Shown here: positions 1 to 9,100 of the stretch, one piece after another | How the letters are laid out: every line of letters begins with the position of its first letter | Position numbering within the stretch: position 1 is the stretch's first letter | Origin: Volucribacter amazonae | GTDB lineage: Bacteria > Pseudomonadota > Gammaproteobacteria > Enterobacterales > Pasteurellaceae | Assembly: GCF_029783845.1 (NCBI RefSeq) | Contig: NZ_LWID01000001.1 | Location: 1,906,001-1,970,000, forward strand | Length of the DNA: 64,000 bases | Direction: 5' to 3' | Position numbers and translations under genes: made by a program | The notes under the pieces: generated by a model | What the model was told of the DNA's origin: nothing | Seen by the model: only the letters and a program-made list of their open reading frames with translations | Databases searched by the model: none

Positions 1-614
1 GTCGTGTGATTGTTGAGGGATTTATTAAATTTGATTACGAAATTACCTTATTAACGGTACGTCATATCGGTGGAACGGCTTTTCTCGCTCCGATTGGGCA
101 TACACAGGTTGATGGTGATTATCGTGAATCTTGGCAACCACAAGCGATGTCTGAAATTGCTTTGCAAAAAGCTCAACAAATTGCAGAGAAAATTACTAGT
201 GCGTTGGGCGGACGAGGGATTTTTGGAGTAGAAATGTTTGTGTGTGGTGATGAGGTCATTTTTAATGAAGTTTCGCCACGCCCACATGATACAGGTATGG
301 TTACCCTTATTTCGCAAGAGCTTTCTGAATTTGCTTTACACGCTAGAGCCATTTTAGGCTTGCCGATCCCGGAAATTCAGCTTATTTCCCCTTCTGCATC
401 AAAAGCCATTGTAGTGGAGGGTAAATCGCAACAGGTGCAATTTGCTCAACTTGAACAAGTGCTAAGTGAACCTAATACCAACATTCGTTTATTTGGTAAG
501 GGTGAGGTTGATGGACACCGCCGTATGGGCGTATTGTTAGCACGAGATAACGATGTTGAACAAGCCTTAGCAAGGGTTCGCCGAGCTTATGATAAATTGG
601 AAGTGAAATTATAG
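1..614 (+). CDS. purT: Formate-dependent phosphoribosylglycinamide formyltransferase, 3' part
   Basis: PurT makes formylglycinamide ribonucleotide from GAR, formate and ATP in cytoplasmic purine synthesis. The reading frame is open from base 3 to the stop at 612-614, so this is the C-terminal half (about 204 residues) of a protein of roughly 390. The ATP-grasp signatures are clear: FGVEMFVCGDEVIFNEVSPR carries the metal-binding acidic residues, followed by PHDTGMVTLISQ, and GKGEVDGHRRMGVLLA near the end. Alignment from memory to E. coli PurT is nearly collinear. The gene runs into a palindromic repeat that separates it from the convergent trmO. Its start and regulation lie outside the window. 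Confidence 0.95.
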   Translation, partial: RVIVEGFIKFDYEITLLTVRHIGGTAFLAPIGHTQVDGDYRESWQPQAMSEIALQKAQQIAEKITSALGGRGIFGVEMFVCGDEVIFNEVSPRPHDTGMVTLISQELSEFALHARAILGLPIPEIQLISPSASKAIVVEGKSQQVQFAQLEQVLSEPNTNIRLFGKGEVDGHRRMGVLLARDNDVEQALARVRRAYDKLEVKL

Positions 615-637
615 TTTGATTATGCTTTCGTTATTTT

Positions 638-690
638 TCCCCTTAAATATAGCCGTTTTATTTTAAAGTGAAGCGACTATAAAATAAGGG
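638..690. repeat. Short inverted repeat (reduced TATAG...CTATA element), probable bidirectional terminator
   Basis: An imperfect palindrome fills the gap between the convergent purT and trmO. The core at 648-681 begins TATAGCCG and ends CGACTATA, the termini of the intergenic repeat family seen throughout the window, here reduced to about 34 bases. The flanks CCCCTTA and TAAGGGG extend the stem. A strong hairpin between two convergent genes suggests transcription termination; that role is inferred. Confidence 0.6.
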
Positions 691-699
691 GAAGTTTAA

Positions 700-1428
700 T
701 TAGATTAGGTCAATTTGCAAAACTTCTGCAATATTGACCGCACTTTGTGTTTCATTAGGCTTGATACGCCAACGGATATTAAATTGATCCAATTTCATAC
801 CATAAATGCGTTCGCTATATTTGCCTTGATGATAAGCAGGGCGAGGATCTTGTTGTAGCACTTCTCGAATAAAACGCTCAAAGTGCGGTGTTTTTGGGCA
901 AAATTTTTGCAGGCTTTGTTGTGCAGTGGGGCTAAATTCAACTTGTAACAAAGGGCGAGGTTTGTCTTGTGCAAAGCCTGATTGTGCAAAAGGTTCGCTA
1001 TCTGCATAGGCAAGATAAGGCTTTATATCAAAAATAGGGGTTTTATCTACTAAATCTACAGAACCGACTTGTAAAAATACCTTGCCTTGTTGTTGTTCAA
1101 TGTTGAGGAGTTTTACTTTGGATAATCCTAAGGGATTTGGGCGATGCGTAGCTCGAGAAGCTAATACACCAATGCGTTGATTACCTCCTAAACGAGGCGG
1201 GCGAACTGTTGGTTGCCATTTCCCTGTTGGCACTTGATCAAATTGAAAAATTAGCCATAAATGCGAAAATTGGTCTAGCCCTCTTACCATATCAATGGAA
1301 TGATAGGGGGGGAGTAATTCAATAGTGCCTGTTCCGTCTTGTACGAGATCGGGTTGACGAGGTACACAAAACTTTTCTTTATAAGGGGTATGAATAATTG
1401 CAATAGGTTGTAGGGTTAAATTTTGCAT
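700..1428 (-). CDS. trmO: tRNA (adenine(37)-N6)-methyltransferase TrmO
   Basis: TrmO (TsaA/YaeB family) uses S-adenosylmethionine to methylate N6 of t6A37 in tRNA decoding ACY codons. The 242-residue protein starts MQNLTLQPIAIIHTPYKEKF and has the family signatures: VPRQPDLV, the GLDQFSHLWLIFQF strand, and RATHRPNPLGLS with the conserved RP(N)P(I/L)G loop. Length is normal for the gamma-proteobacterial form, which has the extra C-terminal domain. It is convergent with purT and divergent from menA. A run of seven C at about 1306-1312 (coding strand) lies within the gene; see the rejected list. Confidence 0.93.
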   Translation of the reverse strand: MQNLTLQPIAIIHTPYKEKFCVPRQPDLVQDGTGTIELLPPYHSIDMVRGLDQFSHLWLIFQFDQVPTGKWQPTVRPPRLGGNQRIGVLASRATHRPNPLGLSKVKLLNIEQQQGKVFLQVGSVDLVDKTPIFDIKPYLAYADSEPFAQSGFAQDKPRPLLQVEFSPTAQQSLQKFCPKTPHFERFIREVLQQDPRPAYHQGKYSERIYGMKLDQFNIRWRIKPNETQSAVNIAEVLQIDLI

Positions 1429-1498
1429 ATTTTGCCTAAATTTGATCTGGAATAGTTAAAAAGTCATAAATTACCTTGTAAAATAGCCGACCTATTAT

Positions 1499-1567
1499 TA
1501 TAGTCGTCCTTTTTTAAATAATACGGCATTGGTATACCTTGTCCTATTTTAAATTGAAACGACTATA
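1499..1567. repeat. Correia-like intergenic inverted-repeat element
   Basis: Sixty-nine bases with TATAGTCGTCC at one end and GAAACGACTATA at the other, the terminal inverted repeats of the family described at 27474-27579. The interior holds AATAATACGGCATTGG and CTTGTCCTATTTTAAATTG, matching both arms of longer copies. It sits in the divergent gap between trmO and menA and could carry promoter elements for either gene; none was proven here. Confidence 0.75.
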
Positions 1568-1614
1568 CTTTAAAATAGCCGATTATTTCATTTTTTATTG
1601 TTTTATGGGGATCT

Positions 1615-2520
1615 ATGAGCCAAAGCACAGTGAAAATGTGGTTAGAAACCGCACGACCAAAAACCCTCCCTTTAGCGTTAGCCTCTATTTTAACAGGTTC
1701 GGCATTGGCTTATTGGCAAGGGGTATTTAGTGGGCTAATTATGGCATTGTGCCTATTAACCACCCTGTTATTGCAAATTTTATCCAATTTCGCTAATGAT
1801 TATGGTGATCATGCCAAGGGATCGGATACCGCAGAACGTATCGGTCCATTAAGAGGGATTCAAAAAGGCGGAATTAGCTTTCATCAATTACGCCAAGGGC
1901 TGGTATTAATGGTATTAGCGAGCTTAGTATCAGGTTGCTTATTAATTGCTGTTTCCTATCAAGATTTATCTGATATTTTTGTGTTTACTGGATTAGGGGC
2001 ATTAGCCATTATTTCTGCGATTACTTATACCGTAGGGAAAAAACCCTATGGCTATTTAGGATTAGGCGATCTTTCCGTCTTAATTTTTTTCGGTTTATTA
2101 GCCGTAGCAGGTAGCTATTATTTACAAGTTCATCAATTCAATAGTGCGATTTTACTGCCCGCTTGTGCAAGTGGTTTATTGGCAGTTGCGGTATTAAATA
2201 TCAATAATTTACGGGATATTGAGCAAGATCGTAAAGTGGGCAAAAATACCTTAGTGGTAAGATTAGGCGCAGAAAAAGGTCGGCTTTATCATTTATGTTT
2301 ATTGAGTTTGGCAACCTTGTTTAATCTTATTTTCGCCACAGTTTATATACAACGTTGGCAAGGTTTTTTATTTCTTATTGCTATTCCTTGGCTAATTAAA
2401 CATGGATATTTTGTTTATCGTCATAAAGATCCACTGGCTTTAAGACCGATGTTGGCACAAATGTCAATGTTAGCCTTATTTAGCAATTTATTATTCAGTT
2501 TAGGATTGTTGCTTGCGTAA
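1615..2520 (+). CDS. menA: 1,4-dihydroxy-2-naphthoate polyprenyltransferase
   Basis: MenA is an inner-membrane UbiA-family prenyltransferase that attaches the polyprenyl tail to 1,4-dihydroxy-2-naphthoate, giving demethylmenaquinone for anaerobic respiration. The protein has 301 residues and about nine hydrophobic segments. The two Asp-rich motifs that bind Mg-prenyl diphosphate are visible: NDYGDHAKGSD (residues 61-71) and DIEQD (201-205) in LNINNLRDIEQDRKVGK. The N-terminal ETARPKTLPLA is typical of MenA rather than UbiA. It is followed after about 90 bases by rraA, a neighbour it also has in E. coli. ATG 1615 is preceded by TGGGGATCT, an acceptable ribosome site. Confidence 0.95.
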   Translation: MSQSTVKMWLETARPKTLPLALASILTGSALAYWQGVFSGLIMALCLLTTLLLQILSNFANDYGDHAKGSDTAERIGPLRGIQKGGISFHQLRQGLVLMVLASLVSGCLLIAVSYQDLSDIFVFTGLGALAIISAITYTVGKKPYGYLGLGDLSVLIFFGLLAVAGSYYLQVHQFNSAILLPACASGLLAVAVLNINNLRDIEQDRKVGKNTLVVRLGAEKGRLYHLCLLSLATLFNLIFATVYIQRWQGFLFLIAIPWLIKHGYFVYRHKDPLALRPMLAQMSMLALFSNLLFSLGLLLA

Positions 2521-2536
2521 GCAAAGGAGCTTATAC

Positions 2537-2570
2537 TATGGTTGTTCTATTTTAAAGTGGGACAACTATA
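2537..2570. repeat. Reduced copy of the intergenic inverted-repeat element
   Basis: A 34-base palindrome, TATGGTTGTTCTATTTT running into AAAGTGGGACAACTATA, carries one terminal-repeat type facing itself. It matches the solo copy at 648-681. It lies between menA and rraA on the same strand and would form a hairpin in a menA-rraA transcript. Confidence 0.6.
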
Positions 2571-2612
2571 TTTTAAACTATATCAAGATGTTATGTTAAT
2601 GAAGGAAATGTT

Positions 2613-3110
2613 ATGAGAATCGATACGTCAGAATTATGTGATATTTATCTTGACCAAGTGGATGTCGTTGAGCCTATGTTTTCAAGTTTTGGTGGTGTAG
2701 CTGAATTTTATGGGCAAATTACGACGGTAAAATGCTTTGAAAGTAATGGGCTAATTGCCGAAGTATTACAAGAAAGTGGCGAAGGTCGAGTGTTATTAAT
2801 TGACGGCGGTGGCTCAGTACGCCGAGCTTTGGTTGATGCCGAAATTGCACAACTTGCTGCTCATAATGGTTGGGAAGGGATTATTGTTTATGGTGCAGTA
2901 CGCCAAATTAGCCAACTTGAAAATATGGATATTGGTATTCAGGCTCTCGCTCCAATTCCTGTATCAGCAGATGATAATAACATTGGTGAAACCGATGTAT
3001 CAGTCAATTTTGCTGGTGTTACATTCTTTCCTGAAGACTATATTTATGCGGATTTAACAGGCATAATTTTATCGCAAGATCCCCTAGATCTTGAGGAATA
3101 TGATGATTAA
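2613..3110 (+). CDS. rraA: Ribonuclease E activity regulator RraA
   Basis: RraA is a trimeric cytoplasmic protein that binds RNase E and inhibits its processing of RNA. The 165-residue product is full length and collinear with E. coli RraA: it starts MRIDTSELCDIYLDQVDVVE, contains FSSFGGVAEFYGQI and the DGGGSVRRALVDAEIA loop, and ends in an acidic tail (DPLDLEEYDD). The start is supported by AAGGAAATGTT just upstream. It follows menA on the same strand. A strong terminator built from two inverted uptake signals follows the stop. Confidence 0.95.
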   Translation: MRIDTSELCDIYLDQVDVVEPMFSSFGGVAEFYGQITTVKCFESNGLIAEVLQESGEGRVLLIDGGGSVRRALVDAEIAQLAAHNGWEGIIVYGAVRQISQLENMDIGIQALAPIPVSADDNNIGETDVSVNFAGVTFFPEDYIYADLTGIILSQDPLDLEEYDD

Positions 3111-3138
3111 TTCTTTTTAACTTGTCCTTCAATTTATG

Positions 3139-3166
3139 AAGTGCGGTCGTTTTCCGCACTTTTTTG
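3139..3166 (+). terminator. Rho-independent terminator made of paired uptake signals
   Basis: AAGTGCGG and CCGCACTT form a perfect 8-bp stem around a short loop, followed by a run of T (3160-3166), 28 bases after the rraA stop. The stem is the DNA uptake signal and its reverse complement, a common terminator design in Pasteurellaceae. Confidence 0.85.
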
Positions 3167-3320
3167 TTGATAAAAATAACAAATTAGTTAAAAAATTTTG
3201 CGTGGTATCACATATTTGAAAAATACATTGCAACAACAATTAACAAAATAAATACTTCTTGCTATATTGATCCTGCCTAATGGCGTCTTTCTCTCTATGC
3301 TAATAATTAAGGAATGTATT

Positions 3321-4712
3321 ATGAGTCCAGCACCAATTCAAGAGAAAAAAATATTGGATAAAAATGCAATGATTTTCATTGTTGATGTTGTCCTTTTTCT
3401 CGTTTTATTAAATGTCCTACCTTTTGAGCATAAAGTAAACCAAGGATTAGCCCTATTGGTTTTTGTGGGAATTTTATGGCTTACTGAAGCCTTACATGTA
3501 ACCATTACTGCACTTTTAGTGCCTATTTTAGCCATTGCTCTGGGTATGGTAGGCACGAAAGAGGCGTTAAGTGGATTTGCTGATCCGACTATTTTCTTGT
3601 TTTTTGGTGGGTTTGCTTTAGCAACCGCATTACATATCCAAAAATTGGATAAATTAATTGCTAATAAAATTATGGCAATGGCAAAAGGCAACTTATTGCT
3701 TGCAGTCATTTATTTATTTTTAGTTACCGCGTTTTTATCTATGTGGATGAGTAACACAGCTACTGCAGCAATGATGTTGCCATTAGCTATGGGGATTTTA
3801 AGCCAGTTAGATCGCAAGGAACACCACAATACCTATGTATTTGTTTTATTAGGGATTGCTTATAGTGCCAGTATTGGTGGAATGGGAACATTAGTAGGAA
3901 GCCCACCAAATGCCATTGTTGCCTCACAATTAGATTTGAGCTTTTCTGATTGGCTCAAATACGGTTTTCCTATTATGTTGATTTTATTGCCAATTATGAT
4001 AGGAACGCTTTATTTGGTGTTTAAACCTAAACTTAATTTTCAATTTGAACAACATTTTGAAAAAATTGAATTAGATACGAAACGAATTATCACTTTAGCC
4101 ATTTTCTTATTAATCGCCCTTTGTTGGATTTTTAGTTCATCAGTTAATCCAGCCTTATCTAGCTTATTAGGTTTAGAAAAAAATATCGGCAGTTTTGATA
4201 GTATTCTAGCCTTATTTGCCGCTACCTTGGTTTGCATTACCAAAGTCGCTACTTGGAAACAAATTCAAGAAAATACTGAATGGGGCGTATTATTATTGTT
4301 TGGTGGTGGTTTGACCTTGAGCGAAGTATTAAGAAACTCAGGGGCGAGTAAAGTAATGGCTGACGGCATTGTATTTCTTATTGAAGGTGGACATTTCTAT
4401 TTAATTGGTTTGATTGTTGCAGCCTTTATTATCTTCTTAACGGAATTTACCTCAAATACCGCCAGTGCTGCTTTATTAGTACCAATCTTTATTTCCATTG
4501 CTCAAGCCTTGGGTATGCCAGAACTAGGGTTGGCATTAATTATTGGTCTAGGTGCGTCTTGTGCTTTTATGTTACCAGTAGCAACGCCACCTAATGCGAT
4601 CGTGTTTGGTACAGGTGATGTACAACAAAAAGAAATGGTTAAAGCCGGTTTTGTATTGAATATAATCTGTATTTTTGTTATTGCTACGGTTGCTTATCTT
4701 TTCTGGTTTTAA
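3321..4712 (+). CDS. DASS (SLC13) family sodium:dicarboxylate/anion symporter
   Basis: An inner-membrane Na+-coupled carrier, probably for C4-dicarboxylates. The 463-residue protein has about eleven hydrophobic segments and both halves of the family's duplicated SNT clamp: SNTATAAMMLPLA near residue 150 and SNTASAALLVPI near 378. It also has GGMGTLVGSPPNAI and PVATPPNAIVFG, the paired substrate-site loops known from VcINDY. The start at 3321 (MSPAPIQEKK) is chosen over an upstream in-frame ATG at 3267 because AAGGA lies directly before it and the upstream extension is unlike the family. Substrate is not determined by sequence. A terminator at 4737 follows. Confidence 0.9.
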   Translation: MSPAPIQEKKILDKNAMIFIVDVVLFLVLLNVLPFEHKVNQGLALLVFVGILWLTEALHVTITALLVPILAIALGMVGTKEALSGFADPTIFLFFGGFALATALHIQKLDKLIANKIMAMAKGNLLLAVIYLFLVTAFLSMWMSNTATAAMMLPLAMGILSQLDRKEHHNTYVFVLLGIAYSASIGGMGTLVGSPPNAIVASQLDLSFSDWLKYGFPIMLILLPIMIGTLYLVFKPKLNFQFEQHFEKIELDTKRIITLAIFLLIALCWIFSSSVNPALSSLLGLEKNIGSFDSILALFAATLVCITKVATWKQIQENTEWGVLLLFGGGLTLSEVLRNSGASKVMADGIVFLIEGGHFYLIGLIVAAFIIFLTEFTSNTASAALLVPIFISIAQALGMPELGLALIIGLGASCAFMLPVATPPNAIVFGTGDVQQKEMVKAGFVLNIICIFVIATVAYLFWF

Positions 4713-4736
4713 TGACAAACTTTGTTAGAAGTATTA

Positions 4737-4767
4737 GCCCTAGATATTATTTGTCTAGGGCTTATTT
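4737..4767 (+). terminator. Rho-independent terminator after the DASS transporter
   Basis: GCCCTAGA and TCTAGGGC form an 8-bp stem (4737-4744 with 4754-4761) around a nine-base loop, followed by TTATTTAT. It lies 25 bases after the transporter stop. Confidence 0.8.
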
Positions 4768-4787
4768 ATAGCTATTCCACATTGAAA

Positions 4788-4892
4788 TATAGTCATTCCA
4801 CTTTAAAATAATACCGTGTTGCTCGCCTCGCCGTACTCTTTGTGCTGTATTCAGCCTGTCGTCTTGTCTTATTTTAAATTGAAACGACTATA
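4788..4892. repeat. Full-length Correia-like inverted-repeat element
   Basis: A 105-base element bounded by TATAGTCATTCCACTTTAAA and TTTAAATTGAAACGACTATA. The interior GCTCGCCTCGCCGTACTCTT is the reverse complement of the core of the copy at 27474-27579, so the two are in opposite orientations. A truncated extra end (TATAGCTATTCCAC at about 4768-4781) abuts it, suggesting a nested or partial second copy. It lies between the DASS gene and the peroxidase gene. Confidence 0.8.
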
Positions 4893-4988
4893 CAATGCTT
4901 AGCGAAATGACAATAATTCCTAAATAACAGAAATGTGAAATAAGGGTGTATAATAGGAACAATGTTAACCCGTCATTATGAGGAAAAA

Positions 4989-5912
4989 ATGAATCTACAT
5001 AGTCAAAATGTCTTAGATGAGCCAAATCATAACACCATTTTTATGGTATGGAATTTTAAACCTGAAATTGATGTGAGTAACCATTTTAAACGGTTATGTA
5101 CATTAATTATTAACTTAAATCATACTGCTCAAATTCGTTTCCCTAATGCTCACGCCAGTGTTGTAATGGGGATTGGTTATGAGGCTTGGCAACGATTAGA
5201 ATTGCCAACGCCTTTACCTAAAGAATTTTCACCATTTCGTGCCATAAAAGGTAGTAAGCATACTGCGGTATCAACGCGTGGGGATTTACATTTCCATATT
5301 CGTAGTGATGAACAAAGTTTTTGCATTGATACCGCAGCGGTGATAACTGATTTATTACAAGAAGTGGCGGAAAGTGTTGAAGAAGTTCATGGTTTTCGTT
5401 ACTGGGACGGAAGAAGTATCCTTGGTTTTGTGGACGGAACAGAAAACCCACAAGGAGAAGATCGTCAACGATTTGGTATGATTGGCGAAGAAGATCCTGT
5501 TTACCAAGGGGGAAGTTATTTATTTGTGCAAAAATATTTACACGATATGCAGGCTTGGCGTGCTTTACCCGTAGAAGAACAAGAAAAAGTGATTGGACGG
5601 AGTAAAGCTGATGACATTGAAATGTCAGAAGACGTTAAACCAAGTAATTCCCATTCTGCATTGGCAAATATTGGCGATGACTTCAAAGTTATTCGTGATA
5701 ATATGCCTTTTGGTAATGTGTCTAACAACGAAATGGGAACATACTTTATTGCTTATGCTAATTCTTTTAGCACAGTACGCCGTATGCTATCAAATATGTT
5801 TATTGGCAACCCAAAAGGCAATTACGATCGTATTTTAGATTTTAGTACAGCCAAAACAGGAACATTGTTTTTTGTTCCTACATTAGATATGTTAGGAGAC
5901 TTCGCCGAGTAA
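4989..5912 (+). CDS. Dyp-type haem peroxidase (YfeX-like)
   Basis: A haem peroxidase of the Dyp family, 307 residues, close to E. coli YfeX in length. Signatures include GFVDGTENP with the distal Asp at about 149, His222 in KPSNSHSALAN as the probable proximal haem ligand, and Arg236 in KVIRDNMPFG. There is no Tat signal, so a cytoplasmic location is expected, as for YfeX rather than EfeB. The start at 4989 is preferred because GAGGAAAAA stands immediately before it; an in-frame ATG at 4962 has no such site. Family members oxidise porphyrinogens and dyes; the true substrate is unknown. It is transcribed alone. Confidence 0.9.
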   Translation: MNLHSQNVLDEPNHNTIFMVWNFKPEIDVSNHFKRLCTLIINLNHTAQIRFPNAHASVVMGIGYEAWQRLELPTPLPKEFSPFRAIKGSKHTAVSTRGDLHFHIRSDEQSFCIDTAAVITDLLQEVAESVEEVHGFRYWDGRSILGFVDGTENPQGEDRQRFGMIGEEDPVYQGGSYLFVQKYLHDMQAWRALPVEEQEKVIGRSKADDIEMSEDVKPSNSHSALANIGDDFKVIRDNMPFGNVSNNEMGTYFIAYANSFSTVRRMLSNMFIGNPKGNYDRILDFSTAKTGTLFFVPTLDMLGDFAE

Positions 5913-6037
5913 GAAGTGCGGTGAGTTTTCGCTATTTTTTGATTTAGTAGCTAATGATTTTTGCCTTCTTGATCTAAGGAGGCGATTTAGTTTTGAATAT
6001 TATCTATTATTCCATTCATTTTTCTTTCCTATGATAG

Positions 6038-6091
6038 TATAACCATTCCACTTTAACATAATACAGTGTTTTTCAAATTGATACGACTATA
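6038..6091. repeat. Short copy of the Correia-like element
   Basis: A 54-base copy from TATAACCATTCCACTTTAAC to CAAATTGATACGACTATA. The two terminal repeats are retained and most of the interior is missing. It lies between the convergent peroxidase and acrB genes. Confidence 0.65.
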
Positions 6092-6132
6092 TCATCTGTC
6101 AAACAAGCGAAATCCATTAAATCAAAACAAAA

Positions 6133-6161
6133 AATACCCCTAATAATTTATTAGGGGTATT
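6133..6161 (-). terminator. Terminator after acrB
   Basis: AATACCCCTAATAA pairs with TTATTAGGGGTATT to form a long stem just past the acrB stop. Runs of A on one side and T on the other allow it to act in either direction, between acrB and the convergent peroxidase gene. Confidence 0.75.
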
Positions 6162-6184
6162 ATTTTATTTAGCCTGTTATAAAA

Positions 6185-9100
6185 CTAATGGTTTTGTGCT
6201 GGTTTATCCTGATCTTCTTCAAACACAGGTAATGGTTTGTGTTCGCTGGCTACGAAAGTGTAGATAACAGGTAATACGAATAGGGTAAACAATGTTCCTA
6301 TGGCTAATCCTGCTACGATAACAATACCAATACTGAAACGTGCTACTGCACCTGAGCCTGAAGCGTAAAGTAATGGGATAAGACCTGCAATCATTGCTGC
6401 GGTGGTCATCAAAATTGGGCGTAAGCGTAATTTTGCTGCTTGAACGATTGCCTCAAAACGATTTTTACCATGCAATAATTGTTCTTCTTTGGCTACTTCA
6501 CACATTAAGATCCCATGTTTGGTAATTAAGCCAATTAGGGTAATTAAGCCTACTTGTGAATAAATATTCAAGGTAGCACCCGGTTCATCTCGGAAAGAGA
6601 ATATATTAAGGACAATTAATGCACCACTTACTGCTAATGGTACGGAGATCATAATTACCATAGGATCACGCCAAGACTCAAATTGAATAGCTAATACAAG
6701 GAAAATAATCACTATGGCAAGGATAAAGGTGTAAACCAAGGTATTACCTTCTTGCACTAGCTGTCTTGCTTCGCCTTTAAAGTCATAGTTATAACCTTGT
6801 GGTAATTTTTCTGCAGCAGTTTGTTTTAACCAAGCGACAGCATCACCTATAGATGTACCCGGTGTAGGGACTAGGCTAATTTCTGCCGAATTTAGCTGGT
6901 TAAAATTAGATAAAGATAGCGGTTGTGTTTCTAAACTTACGTTAAGCAAGCTACTTAATGGAATAGATTCGCCATTGCTTGCAGTTACATAGTAATTTTT
7001 GAAACTTTCAGGCGATAAACGTTGATCCCGTTTTACTTGCGAAATAATTTCATAAGAACGTCCATCAATGTTGACACGCTCAATGGTTGCACCAGAAAGA
7101 TAGCTACCTAAGGTTGAGCTGATTTGTGCCATGGTTATGCCGTAAGTCCCTGCTTTTTCTTTGTCAATTTCTACTTTCATTTGAGCTGTATTGAATTGCA
7201 AATCAAGATCGCTATAAACGAATTTACCTGATTGACGAATGGCTTGTAGGAAATCGCCTGATACTTCGGCAAGGTTGGTATAGCCGTTTGCGGTACTGAT
7301 GACAAAGCCCACTGAGGCTCCTTGTTCCCCTGTATTAATTTCAGGGAAAGCAAAACCTGTTACTGACACTTCAGGGATATTAGCCGCTTTGGTATTTAAT
7401 TCGTCCATAACTTCAGTTTGGCTACGATCACGTTTACTCCAATCATCTAATACCACAATGGTAATAGATTGATTAGTATTTGGCGCTCCCGCAATGACTT
7501 GAGAATAATGCACTTCTGGGGTTTCTTGTACGATACGTTCGTATTCTTTCATTGCCCCTTGCATATAGTCCACATTCACATTGGCAGGTGCTGTACCCAT
7601 TGCCATAAATGCCCCTTTATCTTCTGTTGGCGTTAATTCGCTAGACAACGAACTAAAGAGGATAGGCAAGGTAATGAAAATCCCCACCGCAAAGGCGATA
7701 ACGGATTTACGATTAGCCAACATTAAATCAAGCACTTTTTCATAGCCACGATTAACCTTGCCAAGGGTATGCTCAATGCGTTGTTCTAAACGGCTTGGTT
7801 TTTCGTTAGATTTTAGCATTTTGCTACTCATCATTGGCGATAAGGTTAAAGCGATAATCCCTGAAATAAATACCGCTCCCGCGAGGGTTAGGGCAAATTC
7901 TTTAAACAATGTTCCTGTAATACCGCCCATTAATGCCATAGGTGAATACACCGCCATAAGGGCAAGGGTCATAGAAATAACAGGCACAGCAATTTCTCTT
8001 GTTCCGATAATGGCTGCTCGGAATGGCGTTTCGCCCAATTTAATATGGCGATCCACATTTTCTAATACCACGATAGCATCGTCCACCACCAAACCGATTG
8101 CCAAAATCAGGGCTAGCAAGGTCATTAAGTTAATGGAGAAATCAAAGGCTTGTAATAGCATAATGACCCCAATTAAGGAAATTGGAATGGTAATCACTGG
8201 GATCAAAATGGCACGGAAAGAACCAATAAACAGGGTAATAACTACTAATACGATGACAGTTGCTTCAACAATGGTTTTTAATACTTCATTAATGGAATTA
8301 TTAATGGAGATAGTGGCATCGTATAAAACCTGTGCCTTAATACTATTAGGTAAGTTTTTCTGGATATTTTCAAATAATGGGTAAATATCTTTTGCTACGC
8401 TTAATGGGTTAGCGGTTGGTGTTGCCTCAATCGCCAATACTACTGCATCTTGCCCGTTAGCTGTTGCTCTGGTGCTATCACTTGCTTTATCCAAGGTAAT
8501 GTCAGCAATATCTTTTAAACGAACAAGGTTATCGCCATTGCTAGCAATTACTACATTGCCCAATTCCTCTACTGATTTTGTGGTGGTTTCTACCTTATTT
8601 TTATAGACGGTAAAGTAGCCATTAAAGCTCCCTGCCGCTGTTTGCAGGTTATTGTTTGACAACGCACTACTTACATCAGTCATCGCCAGATTTTGTGCTG
8701 CCATTTTGGCAGGATCAAGCCAAATGCGTAAAGCATATTCGCCAGCATAGAGTTGTACTTTCGCAATCCCTTCAATGGTAAAGAACTGTGGTTTTACGAC
8801 TCGTTCAATATAATCCACAATTTGTGGGGATTCTAATCGATCGGACACAAAGCTCAGATACATCATACCCGTTCCCCCTGTGGAAGAGGTAATGGTTGGA
8901 TCATCAATATCGCTAGGTAATTGTGAACGTACCGAGTTTACCTTTGCTAAAATATCCGCCAATGCGCCATTCGGATCGGTATTAAGTTTCATTTTTACCG
9001 TAATGGTGGACGTGCTGGCTGCACTACTTGATGACATATAGTCAATATTATCCGCCTGTGCAATCGCCTCTTCTAAGGTAGAGGTAACAAAGGCTTGCAT

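Noticed and set aside
1306..1312. Run of seven C in trmO as a phase-variation tract
   Set aside because: Seven bases is short for efficient slippage and a tRNA-modification enzyme is not a typical switch target.
7758..8384. 208-codon ORF antisense to acrB
   Set aside because: It is a shadow of a conserved membrane-protein gene; the acrB frame is strongly supported over the same bases.
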